A stretch of 64,000 bases of DNA from positions 6,424,965-6,488,964 of the forward strand of contig NC_083344.1 in the NCBI RefSeq assembly GCF_019175385.1. The letters run 5' to 3'. The notes beneath the pieces are model-generated. The model was not told the origin of the DNA. It made no database searches and saw only the letters and a program-made list of their open reading frames with translations. The position numbers were made by a program, and so were the translations under genes. Shown one piece after another: positions 23,048 to 38,000 of the stretch; the stretch's first letter is position 1, and each line of letters opens with the position of its first letter. This stretch comes from Lycium barbarum (Eukaryota; Streptophyta; Magnoliopsida; Solanales; Solanaceae).

Positions 23048-26000
23048 TTGGAATCTCGTGGTCTTACATTGAGATTCCTGACTTCATTTTGGTATAAGCT
23101 TTTACACTCATTTCATTTTTCTCCTCTCAATTATATTAAGTTGGTGTTTCCACATAACAATTGTGAAATTTTGGAAAAAAAATACTACTTCCTCTGTTGT
23201 CTTAGTAGGCGTATGGCCATAGAAACCAAAAAAAATTTCACTTTTTTTGGAATTTTGGAATTGGAGTTGGAGTTGTGTTTGGCTATAGTTTTTGAAATTG
23301 TACTTTTTGTTGAAATGTAGTTGTTTTGGTTGTGAGAAAAGTGAAGTTTTTGGAATTTTCATGGCCAAACGCTGATTCCGGAAGAAACAGGAAAAAATTT
23401 CCGGAAAAAAGTGAATAATTTCTTATGGTCAAACGGGCCCTTAGTTTAACTGGGCACGGAGTTTAAGAAATAAAGGGATATTTTTTTTTGAATCTCGTGG
23501 TATTACATTAAGTAGGCGTTTGGCCATGAAAACCAAATATTTTTCACTTTATTTTGGTATTTTGGAGTTGGAGTTGAAGTTGAAGATGGAGTTATGTTTG
23601 GTTATAGTTTTTTGCAAAGAATATTTAGTTGTTTGAATGTATGGAAAGTGAAAAAAAGTGAAAACAAGTTTTTTTTTGGTGTTTTTCAAATTCCAATTAC
23701 AACTTTAAGTTGTATTTGGAATTTCCATGGCCAAACGTTGATTTCCAAATAAAGTGAAAATGTTTTCCGGAAAAAAAGTGAAAAATTTTCATGGCCAAAC
23801 GGGCCCTTAAAAGATGTGTGCAGTCCTTTAAAAGTTTGGAGGAAATTAGTTAAAAGGGTCTTTACAAGAATGAATAGAGGTATATGACCCTCATATGACC
23901 CTCTGTATACATGGGCGATTCTAACATAATATAGAGAGACGATCTGTTATATTTTGTGGAGGTTCATTTAATCAATTCACCCGTCTTTTGTCTTTTGAAT
24001 TCTGATACTATTTGTTGTTTCTTGGACTTTGATTATTGTATTTTTTCCCTTTTCTCCTTTTCTTTTACCGACATCTTTATCATGCTTTTATATTAATTTT
24101 GCCATGACTTTTTATACTGCTTTGAATTGTTTGTTCTTGTGCCGAGGGTCTACCGGAAACAACCTCCCAAGATAGGGGTAAGGTCTACGTACATTCTACC
24201 CTCCCTAGACCCCACTTTGTGGGATTTCACTGGCTATGTTGTTGAGGTCGTTTGGACTTAAGAATTGTGAAATTTGGAAACAAGTAGTATCCCTCCGTCC
24301 CAATTTGTGTGGCACCGTTGGAACACTTTTGAAATTTGTGGTCTAAAACAAACCTTAGATATTTGTGTGGCTATAAGTCATTTCATTAAGGGTAAGATGA
24401 GAATTTTAGAGTTATATTGTTGCTAAATATAGAAAGGTGTCATTCTTTTTGGACCGACTAAAAAGGGCAGAGTGTCACATAAATTGGGATGGAGGGAGTT
24501 TTTATTTTCAAGTTGAAAATGGTATTTGGAAATTGGACTTGTGTTTGGACATGAATACAACTTGGAGTTGTTTTTGGATTTTTGTGAGTAATTTTGGAGT
24601 GAAAATTGTGAAAACAACTTTTTGGAGTTTTTCGTATTCTGGAAAGAAGTTGCATTCTGGAAAATTGTAACAATTCTATGTCCAAACAGTTTTCCGGAAT
24701 AATATTCCAGAAACAAGTGAAAATTATGCATGGCCAAATGGGACAGAAGGGTGGTACTGGGTTCACCTTGCTTGCACCTGGACTTTTCCAGAGGATACTT
24801 GCTACAGAGACATTTCTAGGATTTAGACATTAGGTCCAGAGTTAAGGCATAGCATTTCAATTGCTATTGATACATTGAATGTGGTTAATATAAATTTTGT
24901 AACATTTTCTGATTCTCTTGTTTTTTTTAATACAAAGTTACCAGTTTCAAAAAAATAAAATTAAAAGGAGACATTTTCTCAGTTTTTGTTGTAGCTATTG
25001 CAGCCGCTGAAGCAGCCATTGGATTGGCTATTGTTTCATCAATTTACCTTAACAGAAAATCAACTCGTATCAACCAATCAAATTTGTTGAATAATTTAAT
25101 CATCTAGATCCTAATATTGATGAAGGCTTTTGTTTACAGAGGGTTCAAATCCTGCTCTTTCTGCATTTTCACCTAATTCATTGATGTTAATGATCAAAAT
25201 GTATCAAGTAGCAATTTAAATAAGGATTCCAAGAGCATTTGCTTAGTCTTTTTTCTAGTTTCATTGCGATGTATGGTTTGGATAGGTCACCTTGCTTGCA
25301 CCTGGACTTCTCCTCAGGATACTTTCTATATTTAGACATTAGGTTCAGTAAGGCCTAGCATTTGAATTGCGATATAGGTTTTGTTTGCACAGGGTTCAAT
25401 CCCGCTCTTTCCGCACGTTCACCTAATTCGTTGATGTTAATGATAGAAATGATCAAGTAACAATGTGAATAATCTCCATCGCTATGTATGAATCTCCATG
25501 TAAGCTCAATTGATGCCATCATTATACCAAATAAAAATAGAAGTAAAAATTTAGTAAAATATATATAAATAGTACTCCCTCCGTCCTAATTCATGTGAGA
25601 CTTTTCGCTTTTCGAGAGTCAATTTAACTAAACTTTGAAGCTAAATTGGATTAGATTAACTCGATATTTTAACATTAAAATTTATATATTTGAAAACTAC
25701 ATGAAAAGTACTATAAATTGCGACCTTTCTCATATCAATTTGCTGAAAAAATACATCTTAAAATGATGGTCAAAGTCCATACCGTTTGAATCTCGGGAAG
25801 TGAAAAGTGCCACATAAATTGGGACAGAGGGAGGAATAACAACAACAAAAACAACAATAATAATGATGATAAAATTAATAGATTGATTTAGATTGCCAAA
25901 ATACAAGCAGGAAAGAGGGAAGAAGGATCGTCTTCCTTATGTTAGGACAAAAACCCTTGAGTTCTCCTTTACCTAAGACTGATAGCAGCGATCATTATTC

Positions 26001-29000
26001 TAGTGTTGTTGCTGTAGACAGTAGATAGAGAGGAGGTCGCCAAGGCTAAGCGATTCGAATTAGTGTTGGCACCTCGACGGAGCACAAAATTAGAACAGGA
26101 GCTGGGGAAGGCATTTTGTGATGAGAGAAGACATGAGCTTGCTGGAGCTCATTAAGGAAGACAATCAGGGTGGGTTTGGGTGGTTTTGGGGGGGGGGGGT
26201 TCCTATAGAGGGTAGAGGGGAGGTGTAGATAGAGGGAAAGCATGAAGGTTGGGGGAGGATGCTCAACCATTAGCCATCATCGAAGGGGGGAAGAGAATGA
26301 CTAAGTGAGTTGGGAATAAATTTCTAAAGTTTGGGGAGTTCTTGGGTGTTTTACTTAAGTAGGAGGACAATAGTCATAAAACTTTTAATTGACATAGAAC
26401 AAGAGTTTAGAATAGTAAGCGATGATGGGAAAGGGGACAAGATGATGAGGAGGAAAAGGACATCGGTGGAGTCTAATGAAAGGACAGGTAACACTATGTG
26501 TATGAGAGGAGATACATGAGGAAAGAGATGGCTACGGCAGAGAGCTGGGATAGGCCGGTGGGGAGGGCTTGCAGGGGAGGTTTTTGGATTTTCCACCTCT
26601 GTTGTGGAATTTGATATTCCGTAGGTGTTGGGCGCTTCAATTTTGTTAGGTTCGAGAAGTAAAGGATGTGGTGCAGAACGGTGTCAAAGACAATGGAGCA
26701 GTTCCCAGGATTCATTGATAAATCATTTTCTTTAGACAGGGGCTAGTTTCTCATGGGCCAGTGCGGAGGACTCAATAGCAAGATCAAGATTTGACAGATT
26801 CTTAGTGTCAACCGAAAAAATGGTTCTGAACATTCTAATGATTCCCTGCTGAAGCTAATCTCAAACCATTTGTCCATCATGCTTGATGGTAGTAGAGGAA
26901 GAAGCATACAAGCTCCTTTCAGATTTGAAAATATGTGGTTTGAGGTTATGGACTTTGGGGATTGAGTGGCAGACGGATGGAATGGATACCAGTCACGGTC
27001 CCGCTCGCAAAGAAGTTAAAAAGTACTGAAAAAGGACATAAGGGTGTCGAATAGAGAAGTTTTTGTGAGGGTAAAAGTTGCAAGAGCTTATGAATGAGTT
27101 GGGGGCAGATGAGAGGGTGGAAGGGTGAAGGAATTAGAGCAAAGTAAAATTGAGGAAGGAGGAGGTGAAGAGAGATAGTTATGTTGGGCTCAAGATACTA
27201 CTTGGAGACAATAAAGAAAAAAAGAGAAGAAAATTTGGGGAATAACTGGTTTTATTGTTGCCTTAAGCATGTTGGCGTTTAAATAGTGTTTACAAGTAAT
27301 CCTAAAATGGAAAGAAAAGTAATCCTAAAAGGAAAGTTAAGTAATTCCTTTTTTTGATCAAGATATTCTAAATCCTAATTTCATTATTTTATGTATTCTT
27401 TTTCCGTATATACTAGGAATGAGCTCTTTCCATATTAACAATTTCCTAATTCTTAACACTCTCCATCAAGTAGGAGCGTGCATATTGTATGTTCCGAACT
27501 TGCTATAAATATACTCGAATCTGGAACGATGGACTGACTTTGTAAGGATATCTGCCAACTGATACCATGTATAAAAAAGAAAATAAGAAATTTTCGGGAA
27601 TGAACGGCTTGATTATTCCCTCAAGCATTTCTGGAGTTTAAATAGTTTTTGCTAGTAATCCCAAAAAGGGAAGGAAAGTAATTCCTATTTGCAGTTATAA
27701 GGATCATTTTCCCATATTTACAATGAATTGGATCTTTCTATGTTAACGGTATTCTAATTAATCTTCTCAGCAGATTTTTGTTTTTGTTGGAGGGCACGTT
27801 AACTCTTAATGTTGTTGGAGTCAGTCAGTTACTGTGGAGTGTGCTATGCTGGCACCTGTTTGTGGGGGAATTTGCACGAATCAAATGCTAGCTTTTACTT
27901 GCGGTGCTTTTTGTTTTTGTTGGAGGGCACATTAACTCTTAATGTTGTTGAAGTCAGTCAGTTACTGTGGAGTGTGCTATGCTGGCACCTGTTTGTGGGG
28001 GAATTTGCACGAATCAAATCCTAGCTTTTACTTGCGGTGCTTTTTGTTTTTGTTGGAGGGCACATTAACTCTTAATGTTGTTGAAGTCAGTCAGTTGCTG
28101 TGGAGTGTTCTATGCTGGCACCTGTTTGTTGGGGAATTTGCACGAATCAAATCCTAGCTTTTACTTGCGGTGCTATTGCCATGGCTTCGCTTGCTGCTGC
28201 ACTTGTGTGATTTTAGTTAATGAATTTACTTTTCTTGTCTACAAAAATATTGCGTGTGTGTGTGTGTGGGGGGGGGGGGGGGTTAACGCTTGTTATCAAT
28301 TTCTGATGCATGTTTAGATGTCTTTTCTTAATAATTTTGTTCATTTGTTCCAAAGAAGTACTAGCTAACTCTTGAGGTTTTGGAATATAAATCTGTCCAT
28401 GTGCGTGTATCTTCAGCCAGGGATCCAACCTTTTGTTTATTATGGTTGTCTTGATTGGTTAGCAGAAACTATGCTTTCTTGATTTGGATAATCAAGTCCA
28501 TATTAATCAGATCAAGTATCCACCAAATTCTTGATATGTACTTAATAGCACGTGATATATTGTTTGCAGCAAATTCTGAGAGATTAAACTATAGGGCAGG
28601 ACCTAGTTTAATTGTCTTTCTCCCTCTAATTTGACTTTTGCAGCAATAATTAACATCCTGCAAACAGCTGGCTGTCTTTTCTGGAACCCCTTAGTTGAAG
28701 CCTGTATATTGTTTTGGTTCTAATATCTTAATCTATCTTTTGACTCACTTTAGGAATCTTTATAAGTGGGAGATTTGAAGAAGCTCTAGTTTTAGAGAAT
28801 CCCTAACTGTTCATAAAAGGCAAATTATTTTTTATTTAAACAGAACTTACCTGGATTGAGTTTAATGAATACAGAGGATTCCAATACCCAGCCCGTCTAA
28901 TCTGGGACGGAAGCATAGTTGATTGGTTGATAGCTATTTGAATTGCTACCAATTACCAATAAGGCCAAGACTTTCAAGTCTTTGTTTAAATTTTATATAT

Positions 29001-32000
29001 TAGCAACATATCCATGCTTAATATTTCCAGTTATATGAATAACTTTAATCATTACGTTTCATTAACCTCCCTAATAATGATATCTCTGCTCATGTTTAAT
29101 ATTTGAAATTTATAACTCCAATACTTGCTCCATATCAGTTCTCATATCCATTCCTTTTAAAATTAAAATAGTGAACACTGTTTACAATCACTTTTACGTC
29201 ATTTCAGCCACCTGCATTTCCAAAGGAAACACCTGAAACAATAAAGGAATATATTAGGGAGAATTATCTACTGCCTCAGCTGGATGCAGACGAGTTTTCT
29301 CCCGAAAAAGTTGGAAGGCAGTGGGAGTTTGATTGGTTTGAGAGAGCTAAAATCCTTCCAGATCCATCTTTGCCTCGATCTGTTGTTGTTCCAACATGGG
29401 AAGTGCCTTTTAGACGTCAGAGGGACAGATTAGATAACGGTAGATGGGAGCCAAAGTCAGAGGAGGTATACAGAATTTGCCTTTTCTTTTTGTGAACTTT
29501 TTAAGTGTTTATGTTTTAACAAGTCCCTTTCGAAAGTGACTTCCATTTCCTCTCCATACTAAGACCACTGGAGAATTTCAGGATCTGACAATTTCCTTTT
29601 CTTTTTTTGGTTGCTAATCCTGACAATTTTTGGCTCATTTCTGACTCTCAGAGAGATGTATCAGAACTTACAGTTGGAGCTGAGGATTCTGGGGCTCTAC
29701 CGCGCATTGTTGGACCACCGAAGGATTTTGTCAGAGGAAGTATCAACAGTCGTCCGTTTCGACCCGGTGGCTTGGATGATTCCCCTTCATTGGGCAGAGT
29801 TTTTCCTGATGGTGCTACGAACGGTGAATGGGTAATGGAGGTGCTTAATGGCGGTTATGCGCAAACTGCTCCCCCTAGCTTTAAGCAAGGACCTGATCTT
29901 GGTGATCTTAAGGTAAGGTGTTTTGAGTTTCTTAAACCATTAAAGAGCTTTTGATTAAGTTATTATTATCTGTATACAAGACATTCTGAGACATCTTATT
30001 TGTATGTTCATGGAGACACATTCATTCTCTTGGGATGTATATGAGGATCAGAGTGCTGTCACGAACACCGAGGAGGTAAAACTGGTCAGTACATAATAAA
30101 CTCAAGTTTTCTTGTATAAAATATAGACATTTAATTTTATATTTACATCCTATCAAGTAAAAACTTGACGGATTATATTAGGTCTGCTTATCAGATTTGC
30201 TTTGGAATGGGTCAAGTAATTTGTCCTCATCTTCTGGTTTTTGATAAGCATCTCTGTCTGGCTATCTGCAGAGTGGGTTATCCGTGCAGTTTGATGACTT
30301 GTTTAAGAAAGCTTGGCAAGAGGACGTGACAGAGTTTGTTGGAGATGGTCTGTATTATCTCGACACTTCTTTTAATTGCCTTATGTTTCTTGTGTTTGAA
30401 GAGTGATTTCATAGTCAAAAATCTCTAGATTAGCCTAGCCAATTTAGCTAGGACAGGTTTAGTTTGCTTTATCTGATATATATAGCAAACATGTAATATT
30501 TTACGATAGCGTGGCTTATATGCTATGCATTCCTCCTTGAAGCCAGCTTTTCCTGTTTTTCCCCTTTGCTGGGAAAGCAATTTCCATAGCAGAGGAGTGA
30601 AATGTTTATTTAATACCATCATGTGCTAAAGTTGTGGAGGCGCCTGTAGAAATATGAGTGTGTGTACAGTCTGAATAGCGACTGCTTGTTGAAATGTGGT
30701 GTTGTCTCATGATGTTTCACGACTTCATTAAATTCCTTAATTATATGACCACTTCATTAAAAAGTTTTAAGCTGTTAGAGAGGAGACACTTTCATTTATT
30801 TATTCAATTAAAGCTGCGATACTTCCTTTCATGTAATTGTTCTTTTCTTTGTGGTATCAACCTGTTAATTATTTGCCTTGGTGGTTGTGGCACTTGAATC
30901 TAGGATCTTTGCCTACTTTGATATCATATAAATTGTGTACCACTTCATCTAAAACTTTAATTAAGAACACTTTTATTTATTTATTTTGGTCTGCAACAAT
31001 TGCGAAGCACTAAGTCAGAATTACTGAACTGTTGGAAGTGGTTATTTAGTTCTAATACAACATGATAATTTGTGGTGATATAAAGTTAAGTAAATAAAAG
31101 TGCGCTCTCTCTAACAGCGTAAACCTTTTTATACATGGTATAAGAGTAGGCAGAGGTCTTGCGTTCAAGTCTCACCGCCACTAATTGTCGACAAGAATTT
31201 ACACGCGCTTGACCCATGAAAAAGAATTAGGCTTGCCCTTGAAGGGATGTATTGATATATAATTAGGTAAATAAAAGTATGCCACATTTCTTGCCCTTAT
31301 TCCAAAAGTGAAATGGGCAATGAATGTGAGAGATTTCAGCCAATCAGTCTATTAGGTAGTATCTATAAGATCATTGCCAAGATACTTACTGAAAGGCTAA
31401 AAGGTGTTATGAATAAACTTGTTTTGGGAAATCAAAATGCTTTTATTAAGGGGAGACAAATAATTGATGTTGCTCTGGTGGCAAATTTTGGATCAAGACA
31501 CGAGGAAGAAAATACCAAAGGTGATATTTAAATGGATCTAGAAAAAGGCTTATAAAATCGTGGGAGTTGGTCCTTCCTGTTAGATATTCTAAAAATGATG
31601 AAATTTGGTGATCAATGGATTCAATAGATTAAGATGTGTTTTTCTAGGTTAGATTCTTTGTTCTAATCAATGGTAGTTCGAAAGGATTTTTCAAATTTCA
31701 AATGGGATTTAGACAAGGCGACCCATTATCACCTATTTGCTTGTTTTGGCAATGGAAGTCTTAAGTGAAATGTTGAAAAGGCTGCTGGCTTGGGTTGGAT
31801 AAAGGTATTCTATGTTGATGACAATGAAGGAAATGGAGAGGAGATTTCACATGTGTTTTATGCTGATAATACCCTATTGCTATGTGCAGCAGACAAGGTG
31901 CAAGCTTTATATTTGAGGGTCTTTTTTTCTGGTGTTCGAAGCTCTGTCAGGGCTGAAAGTTAAAAGTACTGTTTTCTCAGTTAATGCAGAGGATTCTATT

Positions 32001-35000
32001 GCTGTGTTCGCTAAGATCTTCTGATGTAAAATAAAATCTTTCCCCACTACATATTTGGGACTCCCATTGGGTGCTAGAAAGAAAGATGTGGGGTTGGGGG
32101 AAGGATAGTTCTGGTAAGATCCTAGATTCATGTCATGTAAATTTTCCCTTTACCTCCTCCTATTGCTAAAAAAATGGTCAGATTCACTTAGGGAACTTCA
32201 TATGGCAAGGAAATAAAGAGAATAGTTGTTTTCACCTTGTGGGATGGAAATCTTTGATCTCTAGTAAAAGCTGGTGGACTGGGCATTAGAATTTTAAGAC
32301 TGCATAACAAAAGCCTTTTATGGAAGTGGCTATGGAGATATGACACTGAAGATGAAGCTTTATGGAGAGAAAGTGATCAAGCAAAAATATGGTCAGCAGG
32401 GACACCAGAGTACTAAATCATTAAGTTCTTCTTTTGGTGTTAGCATTATGAAAGCAATCAGTACATACTGGGAAGAGTTTGCTGTGAATACTGGGTTCAG
32501 AATTGGCAAGATGATAGTTTGTTAAGACATGATCCTTTTAAAGATTTATGTTCAAACTTGTTCAGTTTGGCCTCTTCACCTGAAGCTACAGTTGAAGAGG
32601 TTAGGATCTGTACGGATGGAATCTCTCTTTTAGAAGATTGTTGAATGACTGGAAGATTGAGAGGGTGGCTGATATTCTGAGGACACTAGAGGTTTTTCAT
32701 GGTTTTAGCAACCTTGATAACTCATTGGTGTGGAATAAATGCAGCAACAAAAAGTTTACAGTCTGTTCTGCATATTATCTTTTGTCGATACTAACTACAG
32801 GGGTCCTCTCATATAGGTCATAAGTCAGAATTGCAATCTGAAGCAGAACAATTGACATCTGTCCAGCCAGAGCCACTTCAGGTTGAAGCTGAAGTAAACA
32901 AGTCCGAAGTGGCTGTTGAGGGTTTAGACACTGAGAGAGCTGTCTTGGATGAGATTTTATCTGTTGAAGCAGAAGGATCAATATCAAGATTGGTTGGGGA
33001 TAATGATAGTGCACGTCAAAATGAGGTAATGCTTCGCACGTTTCATGCTTCGCACGTTTCATGCTTCGCACGTTTCTTGCTGAACAGAGGTCTCCATTTC
33101 TTTTATTTGATAAGTAAAAGAGGAGTTCTCCATTTTTGAATACTGCATCAAGTTTAGTGATCTTTCTTTATGCTTTTGCTCAACATATCTGATGCAGGGA
33201 TGGGCTGTTACTGGTGGCAGTGAAGTAATTGTAGAACGATTTCATGATCTCATTCCAGATATGGCTCTTATGTTCCCATTTGAACTCGACCCCTTTCAAA
33301 AAGAGGTATAAATCTATGCAGTATATAGTGTTTTCCAATTCTCGTATGTATCATGGTATATCTCTGCTTTCTTTAATTTCATGTCCTTTGAAATTGATGG
33401 GAAAATACATGCTTTCAATCATGGGGGCCCATGTTTATTTTAGTCAAATGATTTTCATTGGCATGAATGGCGAAGTGTTATATTTGAACATAATAGGTTG
33501 AGTTCTTTTAGATTTTGGGAAAATGCATAAAATTTCCCCTTAACTTGTCCCCAAAACTCACGTAGCAATTTAACTTTACGGGCATATAAATACCCCCCTA
33601 AATAACTTTCAAGTGAATTTAATACCTACTCAAAAGTACATAACTAAACTTATGGTGGGAGGTGTTTTACATGCACCTCCATTTGTCAAAAACTCATTTT
33701 TTATATTTTCTAAAATTCTTTTTTCCTTTTTCACCCACCCCAGCCATCGTCTTCCCACAACCCACAAGTTGAAGCAGCAAAGTATCAAATTTCTGATAGA
33801 TTCCGGAGAAATTGGCTGCTTAACTTTCTTTAAATCTCCGTAAATCTTCAAAGATTTTGATTTTCTTTTAACAAACCCAGTTTCTCATCCTACATAATAC
33901 AAACAAAATCGACAAAAGAATAAAACAATCCTGCAACAGACTCAAGAACAATACCAGAAGTAGCTCCACCAGATAGCTTTTTTTTTCTTATTATTGGAAA
34001 GGCCAATTTCAATTCCAGCAGTAGCTATAGAACCCGAAAACTGTTTTTGCTCAAGAAGAAGTGTCCTCAATTGGGTCAATTTGTTAAACCCAGATGGAAT
34101 TTCTCCAGAAAAATTATTATCAGCAAGTTTCAACCGGGCCCGGAGGGAAGAAGAAACCGGGCTACAAAAAAAGTGACCATGTATATAAAGGGAGAGGACC
34201 TGAAAGGCGATTGAGACGATGACTAAGTGTACGAAGACGAGTGAGGTTGGAAATTGTGTTCGCTGGAAGGGTACCGGAGAAAGCAGACGCCGGTAACAAG
34301 GATGGGACAAAAAGGTTGAGAGCGAACAAAAAAGGTAAAAATGAAAGGATCCGGTCAACTTTTTATCCCTTTTTCTCCCTTCCACGTGAGTTTGGGAGAG
34401 TGAAAACACTTCCCTTGTCATATCATCTTTTGAGTAGGTATTAAATTCACTTGAAAGTTGTTTAGGGGGTATTTATACGCCCGTAAAGTTAAATTGCTAA
34501 AGTGAGTTTTGGGGACAAGTTAAGGGGGGATTTTGTGCATTTTCCCTTTGATTTTAATTAACTTGAAGGTATTTGTTGTGTTTTTGTTTTCCTTTTCATT
34601 TCAGGCATATATATGCTTATTAAGCTGTCAAAAAATTGTGGTCCATCTCATTGCATTAATTGCAGGCCATCTATCATCTTGAAAAGGGGAACTCTGTCTT
34701 TGTTGCTGCTCATACATCTGCTGGGAAGACTGTTGTGGCAGAATATGCATTTGCTTTGGCAGCTAAAGTATGAATTATATTGATATCAAGAATTTTATAG
34801 TATTTGACTTATTTTTTGGTTATAAATAATATATAACAAGAATTTTATACTGATATCTAATGTATAATCTTCTTCTTTGCTTATAACTAAAATGTCTTTC
34901 TATTTTACATCTCCTATTTATAAGTTCCTTCACAATTTTTTGGGTCAATTTTGTCCAAATTTTCGTGTCTTTATTTGTCAATAGGTGTTGCACCAAATTT

Positions 35001-38000
35001 ATATTTTTTATTGTGTGTGGCAGCACTGTACCAGGGCTGTATATACAGCTCCAATCAAAACAATCAGCAATCAGAAATACAGGGATTTTTGTGGGAAATT
35101 TGATGTTGGCCTCCTCACGGGTGATATAAGCTTGAGACCTGAGGCCTCTTGTCTTATAATGACCACTGAGATATTAAGGTCAATGCTTTATAGAGGGGCT
35201 GATATGATTCGGGATATAGAATGGGTAAATCTACTCGTATCATTCTACAACCTTTCCAGTACTTAAGATAGTTTGGTTGGTTACTGGCATTTTTGTTGTG
35301 AGTATAGGTTATATTTGATGAAGTGCATTATGTCAATGATGTTGAAAGAGGTGTTGTTTGGGAAGAAGTTATCATTATGCTCCCAAGACATATCAACTTT
35401 GTCCTCCTTTCAGCTACGGTAGGTCTTGATATTTTAGTCACTTTTATTTGTGCTTTGAATTCAGTACTCTTAATGAAGGGATGAGAATTAAAGACCCAAT
35501 GGAAAGATGTGTGAGGATGCATGAGACAAATGTCTTATGCCTGCACTTATTTATATACACATTTTACAATGTATAACTTCACAGTTGATCAACCCGGGAC
35601 ACTGATATAGTAGTACAACGTCTAAGTACTTACACTTAGCAAATCTAACATTCTACCTGAAGTCGGTGCCCACTTGTCGATTGTCTCGAGCTTTTTAATG
35701 TAACTAATTCTATGATGGACATGGTAAATATTTCTTTATGATCATTTGACATTAAGAATCTACTGACAATGTCTTTTGAGAGTATCTTTTCTGAGATAGT
35801 CAGTTTATGTGCTTGGGCCTCTCTTGAAATTCTTTGATGCAATATGAGGTGCAGCTCACACTCAAGTTCCATCTGAATGGTTTCTTTGAACTTAAATTCC
35901 TTGTATATTTGTTTGATCCATATGAGTTCGCAAGTTGCTGTTGCGATAGCTCAATACTTTTTTTTTTTGGAAACTGGTAATGTTGTATTCCTCAGCATTA
36001 AGGATATGCTGGCAACCTTATGACAAAAAAAAAAAAAAAACAGATAAGAAAAAGGGATAGATACTACTTACAGAGAGCCTAACAAATCTACAAGCTCTGA
36101 TTCCTCTATTTCTTTCTCTTTACACCAAAAATAAAAAGATACAATACAATTCCATTTAACTATGTGAATGGAATTGGACCTATCTTCAAAGCTTCTACTA
36201 TTCTTCTCTCTACACACAGTCCACCAGATACAGTTTGGGATAATTCTCCACCATTTCTTCTGGCTCTTGCTTCCTCCTCTTCTAATCCAGCAACTCAGTA
36301 GATCTGCAGTGTGCTCAGGCATGGTCCATTTTGTGTTTGTGAGGGTAAAAAATAAAGCCCATAACTGTGCAGTGAATTTACAATGCAGAAAGAGATGGTT
36401 GTTGGTCTAATCTGTTTCCCCACATAGTGGACATCTGGAGACAATGATCTGTCCCTTTCCGTTCAAAACTTCATGAGTCAAACAAGCCCTTCTAACTACC
36501 AACTTTGTAAAGCATTTCACTTTAGTTGGTGCTATATTTTTCCAAACATTTTTCCACAAAATTTGCTGGTTTCTGTTTTGTTGTGCTTTGTCAATTTCAT
36601 AGACCCTTTTAACTGAAAATTGCCCATCCTTTTTATGTTTCCATCTTATAGAGTCTGAATCTGATGTAGTGCCACTGAAGCCCTCCAATTCATGTAGCAA
36701 ATTTGCCACCCTGTCCACTTCCCAATCATTCAAAAGTCGCCTAAATGATAAATCCCACCCTTGAGCAGTCCAACACTCATTGACAGTTGCCTCAGGATTG
36801 TTGCATATGATGAATGAATCAGGGAAATCTTCCTTCAAAGGGGTCTGATTTTTCCAAGCATCTCCCCAGAACTTTGTTTTACTACCATCTGCCACTTTTA
36901 TAGTCATGTTCCCTGCTAGCTTAGGCCAAAGATCTCTGATTGTTCTCCAGACCCCAACTCCATAGGGTGTAGAGCTGACATTGCTACACCAAGGGCTATA
37001 TTCACCATATTTGCATTTGATAACCTCCTTCCATAAAGCTTGGCCTTCTTCATTATATCCCCATAGCCATTTCATTAAGAGACTATTGTTCTGTCTCCTA
37101 AGATTTCTGATGCCCATTCCCCCTAAATGTCTACTGTTCAGTACTTTATCCCATTCCACCAAATTGTATCCCTTATTCTCTTTGCATCCATGCCAAAGAA
37201 AATCCCTTCTGAATTTATCCAGCTTCTTCAGAATCTTAGAAGGTAGAGGGAACAAAGACATAACATAGGTAGGTAAAGAATCTAGAACTGAGTTTATGAG
37301 AGTAAGTCTTCCTCCAAGAGATAAGTATTGAGTCTTCCACCTTGTCAATCTCTTTTCAGCCTTCTCTACAATGCCATCCCATATCAATTCCTCTTTGTGT
37401 CTGTTGCCCAGTGGCATGCCTAAATAAACAGTAGGTAGATGCTCCACATTGCAGCCTAGTATCTCTGCCAGACTCTGTAAGTTGGCCACCTCTTTGATTG
37501 GGAACAAATTATTCTTCCCCCAATTTACTTTCAAGCCTGAAGTGGTTTCAAAAAACAGAAGTATCAATCTGATGTAGTTTATCTGTTCCTCAATGGGTTC
37601 ACAGAAGATAACTGTATCATCAGCATAAAGCAGATGACAGATTTCCTTAGCTTGCCCTCTATCAACTCCTATTTGAAAACCTCTGATCCACCTGTTTTGT
37701 ATTGCTATCCTCATCATACTGTCAAATTCTTCCATTGCCAAAATAAAAAGAAAGGGAGATAGAGGGTCTCCCTGTCTTAGTCCCCTCCCTGATGGGAAGA
37801 ATCCAACTGGTTCACCATTCACAAGAATAGAGAATTTGACAGTACTGATGCAGAACCTAATCCAACCCAGCCATTTCTCCCCAAATCCCATTTGTCTGAG
37901 TAACTTCACCAAGAATTCCCAATTTACATGATCATAAGCTTTTTCAATATATAACTTGCACATGACACCAGGGACATGTCCTTTCAATCTAGAGTCCACA

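Noticed and set aside
27809..28317. Overlapping ~71-codon frames as a repeated peptide family
   Set aside because: They are the same 133-bp intronic tandem unit read three times. The 133-bp period is not a multiple of three, so the frames do not join.
36981..37268. Plus-strand reading frames at 36981-37268 and 37956-38207
   Set aside because: They are shadows of the antisense LINE reverse transcriptase.
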